Below are positions 1 to 11,880 of a stretch of 64,000 bases of DNA, in pieces. The stretch is from NCBI GenBank assembly GCA_031835245.1, contig JAVKOQ010000003.1, positions 471,001 through 535,000 on the forward strand, read 5' to 3'. Within the stretch, counting starts at the first letter, position 1, and every line of letters begins with the position of its first letter. The DNA is from Balamuthia mandrillaris. Its lineage: Eukaryota > Discosea > Longamoebia > Balamuthiidae. The notes beneath the pieces are model-generated. The model made no database searches. It had not been told where the DNA came from and saw only the letters and a program-made list of their open reading frames with translations. A program made the position numbers and the translations under genes.

Positions 1-88
1 ACCAGAAATTAGAGTGTGAACGTAAGTTAATGTGCAATAAAGAGCAAAGTAAGAATATAGGGAAAGCGGACAGTAAGACAGAACGTAC

Positions 89-3000
89 CTTTGTTTGGGA
101 TCAGTCTGCCAGCATCGTTCCAACAATTCTTTCATCACTTCATCTTCATTCTCCCTAATCGGCAAACGCTCATCTTCACAATACAAACAGCAAAAAACGA
201 AGAGTAAACGAAACAGAACAACAACCAAACTGCTGACAAACAAAACAAACCTTCGTAAAGCACTTTGTGAGCAACATAATTGGCGTCCTTGTCGTCCCAA
301 GGCTTCTGTCTGGTGCAGAGCTCCCACAAGAACACGCCAAAGGAAAAACTGTCCGTTTCTTTGCTGTATTCGTAGTTCTTGAACGCTTCTGGTGCCATCC
401 ACTGCATTGTTATCAGTTAGCTACAACCAAACGAAGAGCAGAATAAAAGAAGTAGAAGAAGACTGCGACAGAAGAAGGCGCAGAAGAGGAGGAGGAGGAG
501 GAGGAGGAGGAGGAGGAGGAGGAGGAGGAGGAGGAGGAGGAGGAGGAGGAGGAAGAAGAAGAACAAGAAGGAGACGACACTAAAGCAGAAACAAAAGATA
601 AAGACATCGCATAAAAATAGGAGAAGGGAAGAAAAAGAAAAGAGAAGAGGAGACCTTGATGGCGCCAACGTTGCTTTTGGTGGTTTGATACATCTTCTCC
701 AGCACTCGCGACATCCCAAAGTCTCCCACCACTGCTTTGTAGTTCTGACACACCAAGATGTTTCTTGCTGCGATGTCTGTTCATCCATCGGATAAGTTAA
801 ACAATATCGTTATAACAACTTACAAAAGAAGCACCAGTAAAAGTAGCCAGAGAGTAAAACAAGAACATGAAGGAAAACAAACCTCGATGAACGACGTTCA
901 AAGAATGGAGATAACGAAGACCTCTGGCTGCATCACGCGCAATCTTCACCACCGCCAACCATGGGACGTCCACCCTTTTCGTCTTTGGGTTGATGAGCAG
1001 GTCGTAGGCCGATCCATGTTCAGCCCATTCCGTGATGAGGCACATTCGTTTGCCTTTCCTCATCACTCCAAACAATGTGGTGCAGTGATGCTTCTTGCCT
1101 CCCAGTTGGCTTTTGCGGAGAACGCACAATGTGAGACAGACAGGAACGAAGCGGTAATAAGATAAAATGAGCAAGAAACAAGCACAGAAGTAGCGAGCGG
1201 AAGAGACAGGACGAGAGAGCAAGAGGACAACAAACAAAGCAGAAGAAGGGAGAGGAAAACAAACTGCATCATTTCAGCTTCCTTGATGAACTCTTGACGC
1301 ATCTCTGCATCCACAATGATGGCACTGCACACCTTCACCGCACACTCTTTCCCTTTCCACTTCCCTTTGTACACCACTCCGAATGCTCCGCTGGCCACGG
1401 GATCTTTGCAGTACTCCACTTCTTCTTTTCTTATCTTTGGCACCGAACTGTCCGCCAGCTCTTCATCCTCCTCCTCATCTTCACCATCTTCCTCATCGTC
1501 GCCATTTCTGTGGAGATACTTTGCTTCTTCCATTTCGGTGAGGTTATCCTTGTCGCCGAACTGGATTTTTTGGGTCTTCCTCCTCTTCTGCTTGCGAATG
1601 ATGAAGAAGAAAGCAGCAGCCAGGATGATCAGAAGAAGCAGGAACACCACCACTGAAACCACCACTGCCACCACAACATTGTTGTCATCTGAGTCTTCAT
1701 CCTCGTTTCTCAGGGAGGAAGAAGAAGAGGATGAAGAAGAGTCGGAGGAAAAAGCAAAGACCGCTTCCAAGAGGTTGCCATTCCTGCGAAGAGAGACCTC
1801 CCACGAGGGGTCTGCACTGGAATTCTGCCTTTTGGACAGGGAGTCGCTGAACACCACCTCCACCCTGGCACTCTCGAAGGAACACTCCGATGAACTCCAC
1901 TCTTTTTCCAAGATCACAGGAATGGCTGTTTCATTGCTGATCTCCACATTGCTTCCCACCTCGATCTCCACCGTGCCTGCTCATCATGAACCATATGCTC
2001 CATCAACCACAAGTCTCTTTGCATGAAACCAGAGAAGAAAGGACAGAAAAAGCAAAGAGGAGGAAAGGGAAAGGAAAGAAGGAAGGAAATCAACCGAACC
2101 TCTCAAGACAGAGCAGCCATCAAGAGACAAAAACACCTCCTCCCGCGCCACCGATTCCACCACCACTTCCAGCTTTCCTCCTTCGCTCACCACCAATCCT
2201 CCTTTCACTCCCACCCCTCGCTCTCCTTCCCTCCTCCACACCTCTTCTCCCTCCACCACCACATCCCCGCCAATGAACCAGCGTTCTCCCACACATTTCG
2301 CTTCCCCTCCTTCTCCGTCTCCTCCTTTTCCTGCCAAGAACTCCATCAACAAGAGGTCCTCCTCACACTCTCCGTGCAAGTCGCTGGCAAACACGAACAC
2401 TCCACCGATGATGGGAGACCCACCAGGCTCTGCTGGTGCGCCATAGGTGATTCCCGGTTGGTTGCTTTGGTCCTTGGGAGCTCCCACCACGAAGATGCCC
2501 TTGTGAAAGTCCACCACTTGCCCAAAGGCTGCTTGCACGGTCCAACTGGGGTTGGAGGCCCTGAATGTGGCCATCCTCTGCCACTCGGCTGTGGAGGAGG
2601 TCTCAGCGTTGGTTCGCTGGAAGGCCAAAGCAGCTCCGATGGAAAGGCCGGCGGTGCAGTTGAGGTCCTCAAAGTGCACGCCTGGGGCCAGCACATCACT
2701 TTTGAAGGCAGATGCTCCTGCAAAGAACAGGTCCTCCTCCACCACGATCTTGTTCCTGGCAAAGTTCACCGGAGCGCCTCCGCAGGTCTCATCCATGGAC
2801 AGCCGCTCCTCTCTCTTCCATTGCTGGGTGGTGGCGTTCCTCACGAAGACGTAGGCCTCTTCTGCCCCAAGGTCTTCGAAATTGCCAACCACCGCAATGT
2901 CTCCGTGCAGAGCCACCGTGGCGCCGAACTGAGAGGTGCAAACGGGAGGCTTCAGCATGGCTTGCTGCTGCCATTCCACCTTTCCGCTCGTTTCATTCAA

Positions 3001-4008
3001 GCTTCGAACGAAGACGTATGCGGCCCCGCACTGGTAGAAGAAACCATCCGTGTTGGGAGCGGCTTCAGGTTTTCCATGAATGGGTTCGGCTCTGCCATCA
3101 GAGTCCTCTTTGGGAGCTCCCACGATAATGGTGTCTCCATCAGCAGCCAAGGCATTGCCAAACTCATAGCCAGCGCCTGGGAAATAGGGTTTGAGCACTG
3201 CCTCGATGCTCCAATGAACGCCTCCTTCTGCCTCTTCTCGTTGAAAGACCAGCACTGCGCCGTAAGCAAAGTCAACCAGTTCAAAAAGAGACTCGTCGTA
3301 GAGTTCCAGGTATTCCTCCAGAGTTTGCACTCCTTCCATATCGGTGTTGTCGCTCACCTGAACGAAGACTGTTCTTCCCTCGTCCAACGAGGCCAAGGCG
3401 CTACCCGTGGCGGACATGGCCCTGGCAATCGGTGGACCCAGCAAGGCTTCTAACCTCCACTCTTGTTTGTCTACGTCTCGAACAAACACCCCCACCGCAC
3501 CAGCACTGAACATGGTTGTGGAGTCGTTGGTGTTGCCAATTGGCCAAAGTTGGGCTTGTTCCACCGGAGCGTTGAGACCAGGGTTGCCAACGAGGACCAT
3601 GTTGGGGTTGGCTGCTTTGACGGCATGTCCAAACATCCCCCACTCTTCAACAACGTGCGACTTGAGAAAAGCCTCCTGCTTCCACGTTCCCAAAGCGCCT
3701 CGTCGAAACAGCCAGACGGCTCCCGCGACGTTCACATAGTCGTCCGGAGGAGGATAGTCCTCCCCGTTGTGGACTATTCCGGAGAAGGAGGAGCTGTCGG
3801 AGGGGGAGCCAACGGCGAGGAGCCCGTCCCGCAGTGAAAGGCCGTAACCACCAAAGCCGAGGGAGGAGTCCAGGTCCAGGCGGGAGGGTTTCAACAGGGC
3901 TTCTTGTTGAATAAACGGTTGGGCCTGCGCGGCCAAGCAAGGAAGCAACAAAAGCAGAAAGGCAAGAAGCACGAGGAAAGCGCTCGAAAGCGTGTGCACT
4001 CTCTCCAT
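89..4008 (-). CDS. Receptor-like protein kinase with FG-GAP-repeat ectodomain (3' end outside window)
   Basis: Probable single-pass receptor kinase. Exons I infer (minus strand order): 2100-4008, 1265-1976, 883-1109, 655-776, 251-401, 89-173; the last ends at a donor, so the C-terminus lies beyond the left edge. The N-terminus is a signal peptide (hydrophobic run LAFLLLLLPCLAAQAQ). Exon 1 carries at least four to five FG-GAP-type repeats (for example FGNALAADGDTIIVGAP and FGQVVDFHKGIFVVGAP), as in integrin alpha-like beta-propellers. A transmembrane helix near residues 737-764 is followed by basic residues, an acidic linker and a kinase domain. The kinase has glycine loop GAFGVVYKG, lysine in ECAVKV, catalytic loop HRDIAARN (rebuilt across the 883/776 junction), DFG, and WMAPEAF. 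HRDIAARN resembles tyrosine/TKL-type catalytic loops. All key catalytic residues are present, so it should be active. Ligand unknown. Confidence 0.85.
402..654 (-). repeat. Intronic GGA/TCC trinucleotide tract
   Basis: The receptor-kinase intron contains about 80 nt of GGA repeats on the plus strand (488-552), that is TCC on the sense strand. It creates long poly-Gly, poly-Ser and poly-Leu spurious reading frames. Confidence 0.85.
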
Positions 4009-4258
4009 CGTTTCTGCGGTGTGCGTTCTTTTTTATTTTTTTGCTTCGTTAGGCCAAACAACAACTTTAACTCGCTAAGAGGCGGAGTGCAGCAACGGGG
4101 GAGGAGCAATGGCAACCCGCTCTAATCTCATCGGCCGATGGGAGGCCTGAAGCTTGATTAAACAAATAACCGTAAATACTCCCCTTCTGCGAATCGGAGA
4201 GAACGTGCTTTAAGATCATTCATTAATTAAATGTGCATGTACGTCTCTCATTCTTTCT

Positions 4259-4294
<36 letters not shown>

Positions 4295-4662
4295 GCGTAC
4301 TCGTGACAAGGGCGGTTACTGGCGTCCTATTGTACTCAGGGGGCGTGTTCTGCTGGTACCGCTGGTTACCCTTTGCTGAAAGCTTCAGGGGCTCACTTTC
4401 TCCTGTTTTCGTCTTTCCATTCTTTTCTTTCTCTTGTTCTTTTAGCGTAATGCACCTGTAGGCTTGATACTCAGATGGTAGTCGGGTAGGGCAGAAACAA
4501 CGTTCCGTAAAAGATTCTGCATATTTAGGGAGGAAGGCAAGTTTTATTGCTTTCTCCATCTATCTCTTCCGTCCTTGAAAGGTTAGTTGTTTTAAAAAGC
4601 AGATTTGTACAGTCCAAGCGCGTTCTGAAGGAAGAGTGAAGGAAGATGGAAGGATCCCATCC
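4009..4662. other. Intergenic region with CT microsatellite
   Basis: The space between the kinase start and the 3' end of the next minus-strand gene. It holds a CT dinucleotide run at about 4256-4291 and otherwise no convincing coding signal, tRNA or other RNA gene. It presumably contains the kinase promoter. Confidence 0.6.
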
Positions 4663-7600
4663 TCATCGATTTCTATCTGTTGCTGCTCGTCTTGCTCTGC
4701 TTTGGGGTTGATGGTGTTGAGTTCGGGAAGTTGAAGCAGAACGTGTTGTTGCTGTTGCTGTTGGTATGATGAAAGGAGCTGAAGAAGTATACGGAGAAGT
4801 AGAAGCATCAAAAGCAACAGCCGATGAAGCAGAAGAAGAGCGAACGGGATGGTGTTTAGGGCGCGAATGGGGTTGGGTTTGTAGTTGTGGTTGCGACTGA
4901 GGCGGAGGAAACGGGAAAGGAGAAGCATGTTGTTGATCACTTGGTTGGCGCCTACTGGCCGAAGAAGAAGCAGAAGGAGAAGGAGGAACAGATCCTCTTC
5001 CTCCTCGTCCATTGTCTCCGCTCACCGCCATCTTACTGTTGTTACTCTTCTTTTGAGTTGTTGTCCCCTGGTTGGGAAGCTTGTTCTTTTTGGAGAGCAT
5101 GTTCTGCATCATCTCTTGCATCTGCTTCACTTTGTTTTCCAGGTTGAACTGACGCAGGCGGCGAGCCTCCAATAGCTCCGATGTGAACTGCTCTCTTTCT
5201 AATTGACGCAGCGCATTTTTCGAGTCGGATGCGATTTGTTGGGAGGAGGAAGACGCGGGATAAGCATAAGGAGAGAAAGCATGGGCAGGAGGAGGAGCGC
5301 TACGACTGTTTCTCTCGTTTCGCTCTAAAGTAGAGGCAGTGGAAGAAGAGGATAAAGAAGATGGTCGAGGGAAGAAGGGAGTTCCTCCATCGTAGTAGTA
5401 ACCAGGTCCTGGCGGATCCGAGGACGATGAAGAAGGAGAGTAGAACCGGAAATCCTCGAGAGGAGGAGATGGCGCTCGCTGTTGTGGTTGCTGTTGTTGT
5501 GGATACAAGAGAGAAGTGGATGGTAGAAAAGGAAGGCGATGTTGCTGTAGTTGTTGTTGCTGCTGTTGTTGTGGTGGAATAGAAAGACCGTCATCGGTGG
5601 AAGCAGGATAGAATTGTGGAGAAAAGTCCCCACCTCTGTCACCAACAACCACATCACCTGCAAACAAGTTGGGATCTGCTTCTTCCAGAAAGAGGGATGG
5701 AGGCGATGAAAATGTAACCTGTGAAGAGGAAGAAGCAGGAGATGAAACCGAACTTTTCCTTGAGTGTGCACCTCGGTCCCTCCATTCGGGGGCAAACAAA
5801 GAAGGAGGAAACGATAGCTCATCTTCCAATGACTCGTTGCCAGTGGTTCTTCTCGTTGTGGTTGTTGCCGACGCTGAGATGGATGGATTAACGTCACCCC
5901 ATGCCATGCTAGCAACATCCCAGCTTCCTATTATGCCCTCCCTACTATTCATCTCGCCTTCATTTCGATCCTGTTGCAATAGCCATTCTTCCATCATGGC
6001 AATACTACCCTCTCCTATTTCTCCTCCTGTTGCTGTTCCGGTAGCCTCCGCTAAGGCTAATACTTCCTCCTCTTCCTCTACGTGGTGCTTTGCCAATTCT
6101 TCGGCTGTGCTTGGATGTTGAGAGTTTCCTCCCAGCATTGACAACCATGAGCTGTTGGCTTCTTCGTCTGTGTTGTGGTAGGTAGGAGAGGATTGAGGAG
6201 AAGAAGTAGCTTCCGTAAGGTGATGATGGTGTTGCCGGTGTTGGCCCACGGAAATGGTTGCGTGTGGTGAAGATTGATGTTGAGTCTGTGGCTGAGGCCG
6301 TGGAGGAATATTTATAGGGGATGAAAAAGAAGCCGAGGGAGAAGAAGCAGCTGGAGAAGATGCAACAGAAGAATAAGAGGTAGAAGTAAAATTGCTGCTG
6401 TTACCGACAAGTGCAGTGGCCAACAATGTTCCCTCTTGTTGATTGGTGCTCGTATAGTTGGGATGTGCCCACATAGCAACTTCAAAGCGTTTTTGTACAC
6501 TTTTGATGACTGGCATAACGCGTGCCAATGGGCTCAACGCCTATTATAAACGACAAAAGCACATAATCAACATACGAAGGACTGTCTAGTTACTAGTTAC
6601 AAAACAAGGATAAAATAAAGAGATAATACCTCTATTTGGGTGGCCAAGAGGTCCACTCTGCCCAGTTGTAAAAGAATATTCATCACTATCACACAGGACG
6701 ATGACACGTTCGCGATGATGTAAGCAAAGTTGGGATGAAGAGTAGCTGATAAGAACCGAAGAGCCCACTTTAGGGCTGCAGAGCAAATAACGTAGAAAAT
6801 ATTAACAGTAGGAATAAAATGGGACATGAGAAAACGAACCTTCAGCTTTATCTCCAAGACACCAATAGCAATCAGCACGTAGAGCGTAAATATAAAGCTC
6901 AGCAAATAAATCCATGGTGAAAGGAATGGCCTGAAGCTGAGGATTAGCCGCATGCCTCTCCAGCTCTTCTGCCATCGTGTCTAGAGCGGAAAGAAAGCGG
7001 TAGATCTCCTCTCCTTGTTGTTCAGTTGTCCCTCCTTGGCTTGGCTGTTGGTCGTGCTGTTGTGGAGAGCCTGTTGTGATTGGGACAATGTTATCACGAA
7101 TACCCAGTTTGTGTGCTTTATACATGGTTAGACCTGCGCTGATGTTGGCCACCAATGCGGCAACTGGAGGTAGCGTTGCATGGAAGAGAAATAAGAAATT
7201 GAATCGTTAAACGGAGCAAAAGAGTAGCAACGTACGTAAAGACAAAAAGTGAAGATTATCAAGGCAAACTGGAAGGCTCTCGATCACGGCACGGTCTCCT
7301 GCCTCCGTTCCCTGAAGTGAAGAGCAAGGAGAGGAAGAAGGTGACACCGTCATGGAAGATGCACGAGAACGTCGAGGGGAGGATTTGGAACTGCTGTTCC
7401 GCCGGGTGCTAGGTTCGTGGGAACGTCGTTTGTGACGTCGGGAAGTTGCTAGTTTGTTCCATTCCTCTTGCATTTTTTGAGTAGGCGATGAGGAAGGTAA
7501 AGGTGAAGAGGGAGGAGAGGAAGGAGGAGAGGAAGAGGAAGAAATAGGAGAAGCTGTAGAGCTCTTTGAAATCTAAACAAGAATAATAAAGACTCTCATT

Positions 7601-10600
7601 AGTAAATCAAAAAATAATAATAAGAAAGACGACACAAACCTGGACAATATGATAATAAGGTAACTTCTTGGCTCTCTTCAATTGCTTTTGTAAGTGCTTT
7701 ATATCCCAATAGGTCATCGCCGGATGGGACGCCATGGTGTATAGACACCGATTGAAGGCATCGCTATTAAGAGCTCCAATTGCATAACATATGTTCATCG
7801 CCATGGAGATATAGAGAGCACTAAGGTTGTTGTCCAAAAGGACGTATGTGGCATGGAAGGACATCGCCACCAACGACAACGCAATCGAATAATCCAACAG
7901 GTGAGCATCTTGGGTCTCTGTAAGTTCATGAAGGATGGTCTTTGCTCTTTCAAAGAATTGAGCAGAAAGATCCATGAAGCCTTGCAACATGCTCCCTAAA
8001 CAGTAAAAGTCGAGTAAGAAATAGAAATAGAAGCCACTGTTGAAAGAAGAGTACCAGAAGCGAGACACATGTAGGTGCTTAGGGCAAGGGCGCTTCGTTC
8101 GCTGGCGCCATCATCCGTTGTGAGGAGATAACGAACATTTCGTTCGTCGAAGGAAGCAGGGTGCAACGGCCGAAACACAAAGATGCAGCGCTTGTAGAGA
8201 TCCAAGCTGTGCAGAGATATCGAAATGACATGAAGATGTGAGTCCTCGTTCCAAATGCCGGATATGGTGAAGGACCTCTTTCGCGGGGGCATTTCCCCTT
8301 CTTCTAGGTCCGTTCGTTCAGTAGCTCTTGTATCTTCGTCTTCTCCTGCTGAGTAAGAAACTGACCATCGTCCGTAGCGCTTTCGGTGGTGTCGTGAACT
8401 CATTATGCTGTCTGAATTTTCCCTTCCCCGTTTGGGTAGTTCGATTACATCGTCGTCATCTTCGTCTTTTGCTTTTTCTGCTGCTAAACTTGCGCTTCCT
8501 TCTTCTGCTTTGTTGCGTTTTCTTTTGCCTACTCGTCCATGATCGCTAGGAATAGCAGAAGAGAAAGATGGACTTGTCATTTCTCGTTTAGCGCCTTTAA
8601 GAGCTCTGTTTTGGAAATATCCCGCTTCTTCACCTTCTTCTACTTTTCCTCCCCCTATAGCCTCTTCTTCAATGTTAGCTGTAGTTCTTTTCCTAGTATG
8701 CTTGATAAATTGTAGGCCAGACCCTACATCAGAAAACGCATCAATAGGCTTAGTACTTGTGGCTTTCGTTGAGGAGGAAGAAGATGATGTAGGGGATGAT
8801 GAGGATATAGATGCTGAAGTTGAGGAAGATGAAGAAGGCGAGGAGGGTGGTGAAGCTTTGTTTGATGAAGCGGGAAGAGGAGAAGCGGATATTTCGGACG
8901 TGTAGGATAGTGTTGTAGTCGAAGGGAAAGAAGAAGAAGCTTCGGGGGAGAGTAAGTTAGAGATCATTAATTGCACTTCGTCCATTTCCTTATCTCCTGA
9001 GTCTGTACCGGAAGGAGCAAAAGAGCTTTGTGATGGCGGATGAAGCTTTATAATTGGTTGCGAGGCAGAGCGAGTGTGCATCGAAGGTCTGCTTGGCTGT
9101 CGTTTGCGTAGTTGTTGCTGCTGCTGTTTCTGCTTTTGTTTTTGCTGCGCTGAAACTGCTGGCCGAGGAGGAGGGATACCAGGAGGTGGAGAGAGTGATC
9201 GCACCTTAGGAGAAGTGGCACTTGGGAAACGTTGAGGAGAGGGATGTACCACAGGGCTCAAGAAGGGGCTAGAAGCAGAGGAAGAAGGCAGAGAAGAGGA
9301 AAGAAAATCAGTGGAAGGGCTGTTCAGTTGTTGTTGAATTGCCTTTGTACTGCGAGGACTCGTTACATAGGGAATGCTGTCTGCTGACGCTGAAGAAGGA
9401 AGTGGTGCACGCGGCAATTGTTGCTCAAGAGAAGGAACTGCGTGGTTATTTTTTGTTATAACAACAGGCGTAGACGAAGAGGAAGCGGATCGCGGCGAAG
9501 GACGGCCACCAGTGCGCGCTGCTGCATGTGTAGCCGAAGAGGTTGCATAACTAGTTTGCAGTTTCCGTGTGGCGCTTGTTTTCTTAACACCTTGTTTCAC
9601 CAGTAATCCTTGTTGTCTCTTTTTAGCTCTCTCTCCTCCCCCTCGCCCTTCCTCATCACTGCTGCTTGTCGAGTCTTCGGTAGAGAGAAGACTTAGCATG
9701 GCACCGATGTCATGAATGCTACCACCGGCCGCTTCTATCTCTTTTTCCCTCTTTCGTTGCCGTTCGCGCTCCCTTTCTCGTTCGTGCGAGTCGATCGACA
9801 TTTCCTTTTCTCTTCTCATTCTTCGCAGGATTCGTTCTACCTCGTTGTTCAGCTCGTACTGAGCAGCTACAGAGAGGTCTTGGGTTGTTTTGTGGTCTAT
9901 TACTGCTCGTTGTTTCTGAGCCGGTGCAGGAGATGGAGCAGGAAAGGAGACAGAAGAATGGATAGAGGCAGAAGGGAACGAAGAAGTAGGCAAAGCTGGC
10001 AAAGAAGAAGTAGCTGTTGGTGGAAATCTTTTTCGTAGCGATGGAGGTGGAGCCACTGCGCCACTGCCGCTGTTTTGAGGAATGGTAGAAGGCTGGGGCT
10101 GTGTTTGCAGCTTGCGAGTTTGTTCTTTGACGTTTCTGGGGGTCGTCCGTCTTGCCGTTGTTGTGGTAGCAGCGGGTGCTGGTGTAATTGTGGTAGCAGG
10201 AGCCGCAGTAATCACAGAGGTTTGCTTTAGCTTTTGTTGTTGGTGGTTCTGACGGTGAGGTTGTGGTTGCCGTTGTGGCTGTGACTGTGGCTGTGGTTGT
10301 TGTGGTAGTTTTTGGTCAAGATAGCCTACGTCTTGTTCGCTCTGTCGAAGGTAAGGAGGAGGAACGGTGCTATACGAGAACGAGCTGTCAGCGTAGGATG
10401 TATCACTGGGCGGCATAGCACCAGCAACAGCAACTTGATCATAGTCGAAGAAAACTTGCTGCCCCACCTCTTCAGCGGATGGTAGCGACGAGAGTGGGGA
10501 GGAGAGCGATGACGGTGTTGGAGGCACTGACGTTGTGCTCGTTGGTCCTCCGAATGCAAATGATTGATCGTCGTAGTAGAAATGGGGAGTGGTGTTGACA

Positions 10601-11307
10601 GCACGCCGACTGTATTGTGGTTGAGCAAACGAAGTAGAAGACGAGGAGAAGCGATGAGGAGGCGGTGGAGGGACAGAAGGCGGATAAATCTCTCCTCCGC
10701 CGGCGGTGATGTTCTTGTTGGCAACAGCAAACTGTGGCAGCGTGGCTTGATGTTGCTCCTCCTCCTCTTCCTCCTCTTCTGGGGGTGGGTGGAAATATTT
10801 GGGCGCTGGTGCCCCTCTTCCGCTCCCTCTCCCTCTTCCTCTTGACGACGGAAGGCCCACGGCCTCACCTTTGCTTGGTCTTCCTTTGTCCACCGTGGCG
10901 GAGGCAGTCACGGGAGCCGGGAAAGCAGCAGTCGTAGTAGGGTAATAATGATAACTATGCTGCTGCTGTTGCTGCTGCAAAGGCGCGCCCTTGAATTCAG
11001 TAGCGACAGAAGAGGAGGGAGGAAGGAACCCTGGCATCGTGGCAGATTGTAGGGGTTGTGGTGGTTGTTGAGGATAATAGAACGGTTGATGATGTTGAAG
11101 CTGCTGCTGTTGTTGTTGAGAGGAGAAATAGTCGTAGAGGCTGGAGGCAAGGTCGCTTTGGGCCACAAGGTCAAACAAGCCCTCCTCCTCCTCTTGCTCC
11201 TCCTGCAACGCCCCAAGCAGAGGAGGAGGTCGGCTGGTGTTGTGAAAGCCGGGCTCATCCCTTGGATGCTCTCCACCTCCGCCGCCGCTGGTTCGAGGTC
11301 TTCTCAT
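4663..11307 (-). CDS. Large Gln/Ser-rich protein with a fungal-transcription-factor-like helical core (tentative)
   Basis: A 2097-residue protein from exons 8055-11307, 7640-7995, 7236-7572, 6840-7163, 6630-6775 and 4663-6540. The N-terminal about 1000 residues are low complexity: Gly/Pro/Ser/Gln-rich, with poly-Gln runs, a charged helix rich in RERERERQRKREKE, and basic patches. The middle (about residues 1040-1500) is a well-conserved-looking helical segment with motifs such as PLHPASFDERNV, FFERAKTILHEL, ALYISMAMNICYAIGAL and LERHAANPQLQAIPF. Its layout recalls the middle homology region of fungal Zn2Cys6 regulators (accumulating A..FFERAR and MA..A..LGL helices), but I see no Zn2Cys6 cluster. 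The C-terminal 600 residues are again Ser/Pro/Gln-rich with a short coiled coil (LEREQFTSELLEARRLRQFNLENKVKQM, shown here only as its location near 5100-5220). A nuclear regulatory role is an inference only. Confidence 0.75.
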
Positions 11308-11880
11308 TGCTTGATTTTTTCAAAAAAAAAAAAAAAAAGGAGGAAAGCAACCCCCCCCCTTTGCCCCCTTTTCCTTCTCCTTCTCTTTTCAACCACAGCG
11401 CTTTGCCTGCAATCACGCCCCAAAACAAACGTGGTGTCCTTTTTATTTGGTGCTCTTCTGTTTGTTTTTTTTTCTCTATCACTATCCAAATCTAAGCCGC
11501 GCCTGCCTAAAATAAATGATGATGAAAAAGTGATTAGATCTGACGGCGGTGATCAGCTCCCTCGTGGATGAGAGTTGAACGGGAACTGCGCCACCTACGC
11601 CACTCGGGGTATGACGACAACCAAAGTTGGACAGGAAAGGAACGCGTAGAAAGAAACGTCAAGCGGTTGCTATGGCGAATCATTCATATCACCATGGTGA
11701 TGATCCGCTCAGTCAACTCCAGTCGTGATCCACTTTGTGATTTTGTTATCAGTGCGTTGGAGATCCTGACCTCCATATACCGTTAAAGAAAATCTGGAGA
11801 GAGGAGTTGTGGATGGTCCGACAAAAGAAAAAAACAGGAGAGAGGGAAACTCCTCCATTGGATTTTTTTTGAATTTCACG
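11308..11880. other. Intergenic region, 573 nt
   Basis: Lies between the 3' end of the NECAP-like gene and the start of the large Gln/Ser-rich gene, both on the minus strand. It contains an A-tract (about 11321-11339) and a C-tract just upstream of the latter start. No tRNA or other coding signal seen. Confidence 0.5.

Noticed and set aside
392-788. Poly-Gly, poly-Ser and poly-Leu reading frames on both strands
   Set aside because: They translate the GGA/TCC repeat inside a kinase intron with clear splice sites on each side.
1316-3453. Long plus-strand frames opposite the receptor kinase
   Set aside because: They are antisense shadows of the FG-GAP and kinase exons, whose motifs are unmistakable on the minus strand.
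11520-11620. Possible tRNA in a GC-rich stretch between two genes
   Set aside because: No cloverleaf, no convincing A and B boxes on either strand.
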